From NCBI RefSeq assembly GCF_002878395.1, contig NC_061111.1:29286055-29350054 (forward strand): a DNA stretch of 64,000 nt, given 5' to 3'. A model generated the notes under the pieces. The model was not told the DNA's origin. It did not search any database and saw only the letters and a program-made list of their open reading frames with translations. This DNA is from Capsicum annuum. Taxonomy: Eukaryota > Streptophyta > Magnoliopsida > Solanales > Solanaceae. A program made the position numbers and the translations under genes. Below are positions 11,020 to 21,959 of this stretch, piece after piece; positions within the stretch are counted from its first letter, which is position 1; each line of letters opens with the position of its first letter.

Positions 11020-11850
11020 ATAGATGTGTTCCCTACAGACTTTCCTAGTATACCTCCGGCTCGAGATATTGATTTGCTATTGATATTGAGCAGATACCAA
11101 TCCTATTTTTATTCCTCCTAATAGGATGGCCCCATCAGAGTTGAAAGAACTAAAGGATCAGTTGCAGAGGTTATTAGATAAGGGGGTTTATCCAACCTAG
11201 TGTTTCACCTTTGGGTGTGCCTGTCTTGTTTTTGAAAAAAAAAGATGGATCTATGCAGATGTGTATTGATTATCGGTAGTTGAACAAGGTGACAGTTAAG
11301 AATAAGTATCCTCTTCCTCGCATTGATGATTTGCTTGATCAGCTTTAAGGTGTTGCGGTGTATTCAAAGATTGATTTAAGGTTCAGTTATCACCAGTTGA
11401 GGATTAAAGCTTTGGATATTCCAAAGATAGCTTTCCATACTTGATATGGTCATTATGAGTTCTTGGTCATGTCCTTCGGGTTGACCAATGCCCCTGCCTC
11501 CTTCATGGAGTTGATGAAGCGAGTATTTCGATTGTATCTTAAATCCTTTGTTATTGTATTTATAGATAATACCTTGGTGTATTCCAAGAGTAAGGTTGAG
11601 CATGAGGAGAATTTGCGAATTATGCTTCAGAGATTGAGGGATGAGAAGTTGTATGCTAATGAATATATTATAGTTGATCCATCCAAGGTTGCTGCAGTTT
11701 GTGAGTGGGCTAGACCTACTTCGCCCACTAAGATTCAGAGTTTTCTTGTCTCGGCAGGTTATTATCGATGTTTTGTTGAGGGTTTTTCATCTATTGCAGC
11801 TTTATTAACCAAGTTGACCCCGAAGAAGATTTCTTTTCAGTGCTCCGATG
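11020..11850 (+). pseudogene. Reverse transcriptase of E2, catalytic Asp lost
   Basis: The front (FPTDFPSIPPARDID) is at about 11029-11075, followed by a frameshifted fingers region with several stops (11200-11460). An open stretch from 11463 carries [17 protein letters not shown] and then FIDN at 11559-11570, where the family has FIDD. The second catalytic aspartate is therefore Asn. Downstream, [18 protein letters not shown] lacks roughly 25 residues found at this place in related elements, an in-frame deletion. [16 protein letters not shown] closes the domain. Confidence 0.82.
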
Positions 11851-12300
11851 CTTGTGAGGCAAGCTTACAAACGCTTAAGGATTTATTGACTTCAGATCCT
11901 ATCTTGACTTTGCCTAAAGCGGGCGTGGGCGTTTACCGTCTTTTGTGATGTTTCGAGTGTTAGATTAGGTGTTGTGTTGATATAGGAGGGCAAGGGGATT
12001 ACTTATCAGTTGAAGCCTCATTAGAGAAATTATCCTACCCATGATTTTAAGTTGTGTGCAATTGTGTTTGCCTTGAAGTTGTAGAGGCACTACTTTTATG
12101 GAGTCCGTTGTGAGATCTTCTCATATTATCATAGCCTTCAGTACTTCTTCACCCGGTGAGATCGTAATATGAGGCAGCATCATTGGCTTGAGTGCTTATG
12201 GATTATGACTTGACTATTCTCTATCATCTGGGCAAGGCTAATGCGGTTGCGGATGCCTTGAGTCAGAAGTCAACTAACATAGGTATCTTGGTACATCTTT
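11851..12300 (+). pseudogene. RNase H of E2
   Basis: Pieces in shifting frames match the gypsy RNase [14 protein letters not shown] near 11940, KPH-RNYPTHDFKL near 12010, IVFALKL-RHYFYGVRCEIF near 12060, then SLQYFFTR and a decayed VADAL region near 12245. Stops within each block (for example TAG in QEGK and in KPH-RN) show it is dead. Confidence 0.7.
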
Positions 12301-12559
12301 TGACCCAAGAGAGGCCGTTGGTCTTAGAGGTTCAGTCTTTATTTAACTAGATAGTTAGGCTTGATATTTTGACACTTGGGCGTGTTTTGGCATTTGTGGA
12401 GCCTAGATCTTCTTTGATGGAATAGATTCGAGCTCATCAGTTTAATGATGTTGGATTGAGGTTGATTTGATATAAGGTGTTGATTGGAAGGCTAAGAAAG
12501 TCCCACATGATTCAGATAGAGTTTTGTGAATTGGAGGTCGAGTTTGTATGCCGAGAGTG

Positions 12560-13480
12560 GGTGACTAGATTAGGTTGATCTTCCAAGTGTGATTAAGATG
12601 TGTCGTTATTTGAGACAACACTATTAGTGGGGTGATATGAGGCAATATATAGCGGATTTTGTGGCTCGTTGTCTATGTTGTCAGTAGATGAAGGACGAGC
12701 ATATAAAACCTGGTAGATCACTTCAGAGATTGCCCATTCCTAAGTGGAAGTAGGAATAGATCACTATGGACTTTGTGACTGGTTTGCCTCGTACATCTCA
12801 TAGTTTTGGCAGTATTTGGGTCATCGTGGATCGATTGACCAAGTCAACTTATTTTATTCCAGTCCAGGTATAATTCAGTGCTGAGAGGTTGGCCCGTATC
12901 TACATTCGTGAGATTCTGCATAGTGTGCCGGTGTCTATTATTTCAAATCGAGGTTATGTTTTCACATCTCACTTTTGGAAGACTTTTCAGGATGAGTCGA
13001 GTACTTGGATTAATCTTAATACATTATTTCACCCCTGGACTGATGGTCAATTAGAGCAAACTATTTAGGTTTTAGAGGATATGCTCCACGCTTGTGTGAT
13101 GGATTTTGGTGGCTAGTTGGAGCAGCATTTGGCATTAGCAAAATTTGTCTATAATAACAGCTACCATTCCAGTACTGATATGGCTCCTTTTAAGGCATTG
13201 TGTGGTAGGTGTTGTCGCTCTCCAATGGGTTGGTTTGATGTTTCAAAGGTGAGATCTCGAGTTACGAACTTGCTTCGTGAGTCTTTGAATAAAGTTTGGG
13301 TCATTTAGGATAGACTTAAAGAGGCTCAGAGTAGGAAGAAGTGTTATGTTGTTCATACACTTCGTGCCTTGAGATTTGTTGTTGGTGATCGTGTCTTCCT
13401 TCGATTTTCACCCATGAAGAGTGTGATGAGGTTTGGCAAGAAGGACAAGCTTAGCCCCAAGTATATGAGCCCATTTGAGA
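12560..13480 (+). pseudogene. Integrase of E2
   Basis: The zinc-binding part ends in FVARCLCCQ near 12655. The core has ITMDFVTGLPRTSHSFGS, VDRLTKSTYFIPVQV and, near 12940, ISNRGYVFTSHFW, where the second catalytic Asp reads Asn. The Glu region is TDGQLEQTI followed by a TAG. The stretch 13117-13308 (FVYNNSYHSSTDMAPF) leads to the C-terminal VGDRVFLRFSPMK at 13381-13420 and the GPY/F-like SPKYMSPFEIL at 13450-13482. Multiple stops interrupt it. Confidence 0.8.
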
Positions 13481-13800
13481 TTCTTCAAACTATTGGTGAT
13501 CTAGCTTATGAGTTGGATTTGCCCACTAATCTATCAGTTTTTTATACAGTTTTTTATGTTTCTATGCTTCGTGGCTATATTTCTAATGAGTTTCATGTCA
13601 TTCATTGGGAGTCGATTCAATTAGATGAGCGGTTTTCCTTTGTTGAGGAGTCGGTCTCCATTTTGGTAAGGATTTTAGGCGGTTGCGCTTTAGAGTGATC
13701 CCTGTGGTTAAGGTCCAGTGGAGACACCGATCTATAGATAAGGCTACTTGGGAGGTCGAGTCTTATATGCTTAGTTCTTATCCCTAGCTCTTTGTTGATT
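13481..13800 (+). pseudogene. Chromodomain tail of E2 integrase
   Basis: After DLAYELDLPTNLS and VFYVSMLRGYI (13497-13580) comes a chromodomain-like stretch: SFVEESVSILVR, a shift near 13670, then VIPVVKVQWRHRSIDKATWEVES to about 13760 (seen as VKVQWRHRS and ATWEVES). The final LFVDSDISFP precedes the LTR. It is recognisable but interrupted. Confidence 0.68.
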
Positions 13801-13854
13801 CGGATATTTCTTTTCCTTAGTTTGAGGACGAACTAGATTTTTAGCGGTGGATGA

Positions 13855-16089
13855 TGTAACGATCAATTTTTGATGAAATATGAATTGTGTGTTTTTGTGT
13901 GATTTGACTATTTTACCCCTCCCCATAGCTGAACTATGGTATTCCTGGAGTGTGGGGGTGATTGGCATGGTTTCCGATGCATTTTGGTACCATTTATGTG
14001 ATATTGTTATTTTTGATGGATTAGAGCGCCTTATTTTAGACTTATATGAATATCTTTTTATTTGTGCAATGGATGACTGGACGGACTGAACCAACAGGTC
14101 CGGAATATCGATTTTAGGCTGGTTAGACCTTTGGTTCGGTCCCAGTGCACCCGAACTTATTTCGACCTATTGTTTCGAAAGTTGAAAAAATTAAAACCAT
14201 GGGTGTGAGACCCACATTTGGTTGAAAATACCTCAGATGAAAAATCTGACTTCGAAAACAGATCTGAAATGTCGATTCTAGGGTGGTACTATGTTTGGTG
14301 TGATTTTACGGCTTTTTAAATCTCATTTCAACCCTCGATTTGGAAAATTATAATTTCGAGTTTTGGGGATCAACTTTGTGAAAATGATGTTTTTTTGAAA
14401 ATTCAACTTCTCGAACGCGTCTGGAATGTCAAATTTAGTATGGTTGCAAAGTTTTTTATGTTTATTGGACTCCGATCAAATCCCGAGCACCACGCCGAAG
14501 TCTGAATTGGACTTTTAAAAAAAAAACTGCACCAATTTAAAAAAAAATAGTTTTTTGTTGTCCATTTTCTCCATTCTTTCACCTTGCTTCTTGAGAGAAA
14601 TCCTAAAATAACGTGAGAGCTTAAAAGTGAAGCTTGTGGGAGCTTGAGAAGCTAGATTAACATCTATTTCTTGATTCTCTTATGGATTTAAGGCAACATT
14701 TCACTCTTTTTTTAATAATTTCTTGATTAATTTCTCAAAACTACAAATTTCTTAGGGCTTGATTTTAAACCCCAATTTCACTTGAGTAATACTTTAATCT
14801 TATAATTATTAGTTTTTTGTTAATTTAACCTTCAAAACAATTCTGATTCTTAATTTTAACCCAGATTTTAAAGATTTTACCCGGTAAAGCTTTAAAATAG
14901 TTTTTCTTCGATTTGAACCTCATTTTTTTACTCTATGTTACTTGAGTTTTCATCTGTAGGTTCTTAAAAATATGGGAAACACGTTTTTGAGTAAAGTTAT
15001 GATTATTCCTTCTTTTTCAAAAATCTATTTCGAGGGTCTATTTTGACCCCAAACCAAAAGTAGTCAAGATTGGTGTCGTTGTTCTTGTTTTGACGTGTAG
15101 ATTTCATATTTGATATTTTTAGTGGAGTTTGGAATTGTTCATAAAAAGTAAGATTGTGGGTTCAAAGTGTAGCGGACTGATTTTATCTTTTGAGGTAGGT
15201 TATGAGTTAACACTTTGATTTGCTTGGGTAGTAAATGATGGTACAAAATGCATGTTAAGAGAGGGAACTAATCATGAAAAATATCTATCTATGTGGTGTG
15301 CCCATGTGGGGGTTGATATATAATGTAATTATTCAAATTGAGATATTATGTGATATGTGTTATCGTGTGGAGTCCTATGTGATATTGATAGCCTTGAATA
15401 ATTGTGAATAATTGTATTGTGTTGTTGAAATGCCTAATGTGGTGCCATTGATGTATTGTGATATATTCATACTTGTTGTTATATAATACCTGTGAAAATT
15501 CACGGATGAAACAAAAATAATGAGTAAATATTGGCTCACGTGGTTATAAAAATATATAATTGTGGTTGGTTGTGGAAATATATCATTGTGATTGATTGTG
15601 GAAATACTCATTGTGATTGATTTTGATCATTACATCCTCATATCATACTCATTCAGGAATCATTGGTACCACCGTGACAACGTTTGAGAAACACTGGCAA
15701 CACCTTTTATAAAACTTTCCCCGAGGAAATTGTCGGAGGGGAGATATAGTAACACCTTATAAAATCCTTTTCATGGAATGTGCCGAAAAGGAGATATAAG
15801 ATATGTGTATTGTATATGGGTTTACGAACCCTCCATGGGTCCTATGTCGGAAAGCTTTAGCTCCATAGATGTATACGGGGATTGTGCGATAATCCTCAGA
15901 GGTTGTCCGACGACCTAGTGCATCATCATTATCATCATCTTATACATTGCACTTATTTTTTTATGTTATGCTATGTTGTATTTCCATATTGATTTGTCAT
16001 CTATGTATTTGTTGTATCTTCCTTTACTTGTATTTGATGATCTTGTATATACATATTCTTCCTTATTCTACTTATATATGGTATAATAC
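13855..16089 (+). repeat. 3' LTR of E2, first 2235 bp
   Basis: The LTR starts TGTAACGATC after the conserved TTTGAGGACGAAC motif and a short purine stretch; it is interrupted by E3 at 16089. It resumes at 25840. Joined without the 5-bp duplication it would be about 2.85 kb. I find no gene here; small frames at 13880-14089 and opposite strands are chance. Confidence 0.8.
16085..16089. other. Target site duplication of E3 (left copy)
   Basis: AATAC precedes E3 here and the same five bases follow it at 25835-25839. A 5-bp duplication is what retroviral-type integrases leave. Confidence 0.9.
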
Positions 16090-16439
16090 TGTAGTACCCC
16101 GAGACTCTAACCAATAGTACAACCATGAATCAAACTCATGAGAAATAAATTATAATGTTTTGGGTTGTTTTCTAATCAAGGATGGTGTGTATTAAGGCCT
16201 TAAAGATGTCCTAACGATTGGGTGAATCAAAACATTCCTTACCAATTGAATTCTTCGGAAGGATATTGGTATAGTCAACTTCAAATGATCATATCTCTCA
16301 TTATACTTGGAATTTTTGAGCTCATGACCTATCAATAGATAGATAATTGAATTATCTTTCCAACGATACCAATTTTGCCAAAATCCGATACTGGAGAAAA
16401 GAGTTATACCCATTTTACTCTAGCATGTCAATCTGGAAA

Positions 16440-16625
16440 AGGGTGACGACGTTTCTGACGGCCTGTCACTTTTCTGACGATATTTCTGACGACGTCGTCA
16501 TGTTTCTGATAACATTTTGGATGACGTCATCAGCCTTAGGCAGAAAATCATAAAATTTGACCCTTTTGTGACGACATTTCGTGACGGCCTATCACGGGTC
16601 TGACGGCCTGTGACGGATGTCGTCA
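16440..16625 (+). promoter_or_regulatory. TGACG-motif cluster in E3 U3
   Basis: Twelve TGACG or CGTCA pentamers lie within about 185 bp, 70-250 bp upstream of the TATA box. They include the perfect palindromes TGACGACGTCGTCA (16487-16500) and ATGACGTCAT (16521-16530). TGACG is the core bound by plant TGA-type bZIP factors (as-1 and C-box sites), so this is a candidate enhancer; function is inferred. The 3' LTR has the same cluster at about 23865-24050 with some motifs changed. Confidence 0.6.
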
Positions 16626-16698
16626 GCTATTATTTTTTAGCAATTTAGAGACGTTTTTACAAGGGCATTTTGGTCTTTTCCCATATTTTGGAGGCCTC

Positions 16699-16706
16699 TA
16701 TAAATA
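16699..16706 (+). promoter_or_regulatory. TATA box of E3 5' LTR
   Basis: TATAAATA lies in a GGCCTC-TATAAATA context just after the cassette; the 3' LTR has the same at 24121-24128. Transcription would start some 30 bp downstream. Confidence 0.6.
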
Positions 16707-18416
16707 CGAGAATCCCATCCAAACCCTAATTCCATCATTTTCTCTTCCAATTCTCTTGAGATAATATATCTAGGGTTATATCAAGAACATAAATCTTCCA
16801 AGAATCATCCATAAATCTTCAAAATTTCTTGAAGAACCAAGTTCCTCATCGTGTAGGCTTCAAGAATTATTTGTTTCAAGTGTGGATAAAGTCTCAAGCA
16901 CTAAAGTTCATCCAATTTCAAAGATTAAGGTATGTGGGGTTTTGAACAAGAACACTTCTTTCATTCTTGTGCCCAAAGATTTAATTTCTATTGAATTTCA
17001 TGAATTTTGCAAAGTGGGTTTACACCCAAATTACTTTATCAAGGACTTATGAGATTTGAGCTATACAAGATTGACACATATGACTACTTCATTGTCTTAT
17101 TTCTTAAATTAAGAATTTATGTCATGAGTTGTTTATTGTTATCATGAAATGATAATTTCTAAGTGATTTATGATAAGTGTCATAATTTATGTTTTTCCAT
17201 GAGAAGTTTGTCTATTGAATATATATTGATATTGAGCTTGAGAGTCAAGAACGAGTTCTATGATGTTTTCTGAAAGATTTGATACTTGATATGATTTGAT
17301 AAGCAAGTGTACTTGATGATGAGAAAGATTATTTTGAGTTTTAGTCGAGTTAGGAATCCACAAGTTGATTATGATTTACAAGTGAGATATATATTTATAT
17401 TTTGGTCTTCATGATAGACCCTTGAGTTGATTAAGGTGGATTTCCTAACGCGTTCTGAGCTTAAGTCTAGTAGTAGTATTTAGCACCGAGCGGGAAGCAT
17501 GGGTTCAACGCATCCTACTTCCCCAAAACTACGTTCCACCGTAGGATTAAGATTAAGGGCCAAAGTCCAAGACAGTTATCACTAAAATTAAGGTTCTACT
17601 CCAATGGCAAGGATAGAACAGCTCTCCCCAACGTGGGCAAGATGTTGGACTCCATGTAAGCTCACATGGTTTATGTTGGTTATAAGAAACTCCCAAGTTC
17701 ATAATAGTCCAAGTTTCATGAGTTACCGTCACTCTAAGTCATGAGTCAAAGAGTTTGAGTTGAGTCCAATGGTTTATGAGATTTATAAAGCATGTGTTAT
17801 TATTGATGATTTATGGAAAATATGTTTCAGGTAACTCAAGCGAAGAGAGTCATTATTATCAGCATGCATGATTTTCTTATACATTTATGATATTATTTAA
17901 ATGTTGCCTGCACCCCCACATACTCAGTACATTCCCAAGTAATGATTCCCATACTCTTCTATGTTCTATATTTTCTCGTAATGTAGGTTCAGGTGCTCAG
18001 TCTCAGCAGCGACAGTGATCTTCGAGTACCTCCATCTACATTCGTACAGTTGGTGAGTCCTCATGATTCAAGGACCTATGTCCCTGATTTTTGTCTTGAT
18101 AGTAGATGGTTGTTTATTTCTAGTTCAGTATGGGTCAGTTGGGGATCTATCTCAATGGCTCCTCAGTCTTTTGTAGTAGAGGCTTTTTCAGACTAGAGTA
18201 CCAGTCTGTACAAAACTTTAGTAATTTGATTGAACAGGATAGTATTTATTTGTATTCCAGTATATTCATGACATGATTATTCTTCTTTATTACAGCTTGA
18301 TTATTGTGATAGTGAGTTATAGAGGTGATGACAGGCTCAGAGGGTTAGCTTAAGGTCGCATGTGGCCTTAAGCACCGTGTGATGTCTTTGGATGGGATCT
18401 TGGGGTTTTAAAAGCT

Positions 18417-18429
18417 TGGTATCAGAGCC
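18417..18429 (+). other. Primer-binding site of E3
   Basis: TGGTATCAGAGCC is an exact match to the usual initiator tRNA-Met primer site and starts four bases after the LTR. Confidence 0.9.
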
Positions 18430-18622
18430 TAACATTTAAAGGAGTCCTAGAGAGTCTGACAAGCTGCGTTACGTAGAGTCTTGATCATCGGTGTGTAGTG
18501 TGCCACATCTATGAGCAAAAGGCTATGGGACATTTTAGGAAAAGTCATTTATTTCTTTCCGAAGTCTTTGTGCCTACGACTGTTTCTCTCTGCTATTAAT
18601 TCATGCTCTCTTATGACAGAAA

Positions 18623-19660
18623 ATGCCTTCTCGTAGATCTCACAGAAACAACGAACGACCTCAACCCATTGATCCTTTTAATAAAACGGTGACTTATGCT
18701 GAATTTTAGGCAGCTTTTCAGGCGCTAGCCCAGGCAGTTACCGCTAATGCTCAGGCCAATGTTCAGGCCGCTATTCCACCTCCACAAAAAGTTAATTCTG
18801 CAGCAGCTCGAGTTTGAGATTTTATGCTGATGAATCCGCCAGAGTTTTATGGGTCAAGGGTAGGTGAGGACCCACAGATGTATCTTGATGAGGTGAAAAA
18901 GATCACCCAAATTATGCATATAACAGAGGAAGAAAGTGTGTAGCTAGCTTCCTATCACTTGAAAGATGTTGCTTATAATTGGGTGGAACTGTGGAGGAAG
19001 AGTAAAAGGGAGGATGCCGCTCCCATGACTTGGCAGTTGTTCCAGGATGCGTTCTTAGACCGATTCTTTCCCCCGGAGCTGAGGGAAGCAAAACTAGAAC
19101 AATTTATGAACTTGAGACAAGGCTCCATGACAGTTAAGGAATATTATCTTAAATTTAACCAGTTGTCTAAGTACTCTCCCGGTATGATGGTTGATTCCAG
19201 GACCAGTATGAGTAACTTTTTTACTGGCATATCGAGTTATGTTGTGAAAGAATTTAGGTCCTCTATGCTCAATAAGGACATGGATCTTTCTAGATTGATG
19301 ATACATGCCAAGAAGATTAAAATGGACAAGGTGAAAGAAAGAGAGAGTGAGAGAGAATAAGAGAGTTAGATCAGAGCAACAGGGGTATAGTCAGAGTAGA
19401 TTTTCTGGAGGGATCCACCCTCAGTTTCAGAGTCATTTTGTTGTGCCATTACCGTCATCAGCTAGTAATCCCACATCCAGAGTCAGGCAAGAGCAGGGTA
19501 ATAGACCTACTGTGTCTAGGTCTCAGGATAGTATGAGTAATAGACCTAACTATCCCCCGTATGCTAAGTGTAGTAGGACGTATCCTGGAGAGTGTATGGA
19601 TGAGTAGAGAGGTTGTTTTGGTTGTGTTAAGTTAGGCCACAAATTCAGGGATTACCCATA
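18623..19660 (+). pseudogene. gag of E3
   Basis: The start ATG at 18623 begins MPSRRSHRNNERPQPIDP, and the frame runs to 19360. Stops interrupt it at 18707 (TAG in YAEF-AAF), near 18817 (TGA in ARV-DF) and near 18940 (TAG in ESV-LAS). All three are single-base changes from sense codons. The gag core (YNWVELWRKSK, LFQDAFLDRFFPPELRE, MTVKEYYLKFNQLSKY) is well kept. A shift near 19350 leads to a Ser/Pro/Gln-rich linker and a zinc knuckle at about 19611-19655 (CFGCVKLGHKFRDY) whose last Cys reads Tyr. ATG choice rests on position 200 bp after the primer site and on the open frame. Confidence 0.85.
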
Positions 19661-19839
19661 TGCTAGGCAGGGGAGTCGTGAGGTTCGTCCCCAGAGTCAG
19701 GCTATTAGTGCTCCAGCCCCTTGGGTTTATCCTACTCCTCCTTAGGGTTCCTCATCTAGTACTACCGGTGGTCAATGCCAGAATTGCTTTTATGCTATAC
19801 CACCCCACCAAGAGCAGGAGGATTCACCAGATATTATTA

Positions 19840-20170
19840 CTGGTACGCTCCGTGTATTTTATTTTGATGTGTATGTGTTGATGGACCCTGGGTCAAATCT
19901 TTCTTATGTTACTCCGCTAGTGGCTGTGAATTTTGAGATCAATGCTGAAAAGATTCCTGAGCCTTTTCTAGTTTCTACTCCAGTAGGTGAACCTGTTGTT
20001 GCTAAGCAAGTATATAAGAAGTGTTCTATCACTGTCCTTCGCAGAGTTATGTTTGCAGATTTGATTAAGCTAGACATGGTTGATTTTGACATTATTCTGG
20101 GTATGGATTGGCTTCACTCTTGTTATGCATCTATAGACTGTCGTAGCCGTGTAGTCAAGTTCTAGTTTCC
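19840..20170 (+). pseudogene. Aspartic protease of E3
   Basis: An open stretch contains YVLMDPGSNLSYVTPLVA (active-site strand, with D-P-G in place of D-S/T-G). Then come VSTPVGEPVVAKQVYKKC, ADLIKLDMVDFDIILGMDW and CYASIDCRSR before a TAG at 20163. Length and order fit a gypsy protease. The D-P-G form occurs also in E2, so it is a family trait of these elements rather than damage to one copy; whether it is active is unknown. Confidence 0.8.
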
Positions 20171-20329
20171 TAATGAGCCAGCCTTTGAGTGGTCTGGAAA
20201 TTCTGTATCTCCCAAGAGTCATTTTATATCCTATCTTAAAGCTAGGAAATTGATATCCAAGGGTTGCATCTATCATTTGGTTCGAGTTAAAGATACTAAG
20301 TTCAAGACTCTGACCATTTAGTCGATCAG

Positions 20330-21235
20330 CATTGTTAATGAGTTTTGTGATGTTTTTCCAGAAGATCTCCCAAGGTTACCTCCAGATAGAGAGATAGAAT
20401 TTGGGATTGATCTTCTCCCTAACACGCAGCCTACTTCTATTCCTCCATATCATATGGCCCCCATAGAACTTAAGAAGTTGAAAGAGCAACTCAAAGATCT
20501 TCTAGATAAGGGTTTCATAAGGCCTAGTATATCTCCTTGGGGTGCACCCATTATATTGGTGCGAAAGAAAGATGGTTCATTGCGGATGTGCATTGATTAT
20601 CGTCATCTTAACAAGGTCACAGTCAAGAACAAGTACCCTCTTCCTAGAATTGATTACCTGTTTGATCAGCTGGAAGGTGCTAACTATTTCTCAAAAATAA
20701 ACTTGAGATCCGGTTATCACCAGCTTAAAGTTAGGGAGTGTGATATTCCAAAGACAATTTTTTGCACCCAATATGGTTATTTTGAGTTCTTAGTCATGTC
20801 CTTCGAGCTAACAAATGCCTCATCAGCCTTTATGGACCTTATGAATCGGGTGTTCAGACAGTACCTGGATATGTTTGTTATTGTGTTCATAGATGATATT
20901 CTTGTATACTCCTGAAGTGAGAACGACCATGCAGATCATCTCCAAATAGTCTTGCAAACCCTTAGAGATCATCAACTATTTACCAAATTTAGCAAGTGCA
21001 AATTTTGTCTAAGGTTAGTTGGTTTTCTGGGTCATATTATTTCTTCTGAAGGTATTCGAGTTGACCCTCAAAAGATAGAAGCTATGAAAAATTAGCCTAG
21101 ACCTATTTCCCCATCTGATATTAGGAGTTTCTTGGGCCTAGCTGGCTACTACCATCGTTTTGTTGAGGGTTTCTCTTCCATTGCGTGTCCTTTGACTCGA
21201 TTGGCCCAAAAGAAAATTAAATTCCTGTGGTCTGA
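20330..21235 (+). pseudogene. Reverse transcriptase of E3
   Basis: The front reads [19 protein letters not shown], then the fingers ([18 protein letters not shown]), [21 protein letters not shown] and [18 protein letters not shown]. The palm motif FIDDILVYS is at 20886-20912 with both aspartates present, followed directly by a TGA (20913). The connection continues as [21 protein letters not shown] and SFLGLAGYYHRFVEGFSS. The MSFEL and NASSAF segments differ from the usual MSFGL and NAPSAF. Apart from stops at 20913 and near 21094 the domain is nearly whole. Confidence 0.88.
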
Positions 21236-21720
21236 CTCTTGCGAGAAGAGGTTTTAGGAGTTGAAGACTCAACTAACTTCGACCCCTGTGTTGGCCCTTC
21301 CAAATGGTGTAGATGATTTTATGGTGTATTGTGATCTTCTAGAGTTGGGTTGGGTTGCGTGTTGATGCAGAAAGGTAAGGTTATAGCCTATGCCTCCAGA
21401 CAATTGAAACCACATAAGAAGAACTACCCGACCCATGACCTCGAGTTAGCTGCAGTGGTTTTTACCTTAAAAATCTGGAGACACTATTTGTATGGTGTTC
21501 ATGCTGATGTCTTTACGGATAACAAAAGTTTGCAGTATGTGTTTACTCAGAGAGAGTTGAATCTTCATCAGAGGCAATGGTTAGAATTATTAAAGGACTA
21601 TGATATAAATGTGTTGTATCACCCAGGCAAGGCCAATGTAGTGGCAGATGCCCTTAGCAGGTCGTCCATGGGTAGTGTAGCACAGTATGAGGAAGATAGG
21701 AAGGAGTTAGCTCATGAGGT
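21236..21720 (+). pseudogene. RNase H of E3
   Basis: A shift near 21330-21345 breaks the first catalytic strand (VYCD, then [11 protein letters not shown]). The remainder is open from 21350: [20 protein letters not shown] (catalytic Glu), [20 protein letters not shown] (second Asp) and [14 protein letters not shown] (last Asp). It aligns almost residue for residue with E1's copy. Confidence 0.85.
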
Positions 21721-21959
21721 GCATCGTCTATCTAGGTTGGGATTAGATTGTTTGATTCAGGTGAGGGTAATGTTTGGGTTTAGAGTAGTTCTGAGTCTTC
21801 TCTAGTTTCAGAAGTAAAGAAGAAGCAAGATATGGATCCTAGTTTAGTCAGACTGAAGGAGTCAGTTAAAGACCAAAAGGTGGAGGTTTTCTCCCAAGAG
21901 GGGGATGGTGTATTGAGATTTCAGAATAGATTATGTGTGCTTGATGTTGAAGATTTAAG

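Larger units (their letters stand above)
16090..18412 (+). repeat. 5' LTR of E3
   Basis: It begins TGTAGTACCCC and ends GGGGTTTTAAA, while the 3' copy ends GGGGCATTACA, so the inverted terminus has decayed on this side. It contains the TGACG-rich cassette (16440-16625), a TATA box (16699) and the tail shared with other large LTRs in the window. A 67-codon frame at 17993-18196 recurs in the 3' LTR only because the LTRs are copies. Confidence 0.92.

Noticed and set aside
17993..18196. 67-codon frame conserved at 25415-25618
   Set aside because: Both lie at the same place in the two LTRs of E3; they match because LTRs are copies, and the peptide has no recognisable features.
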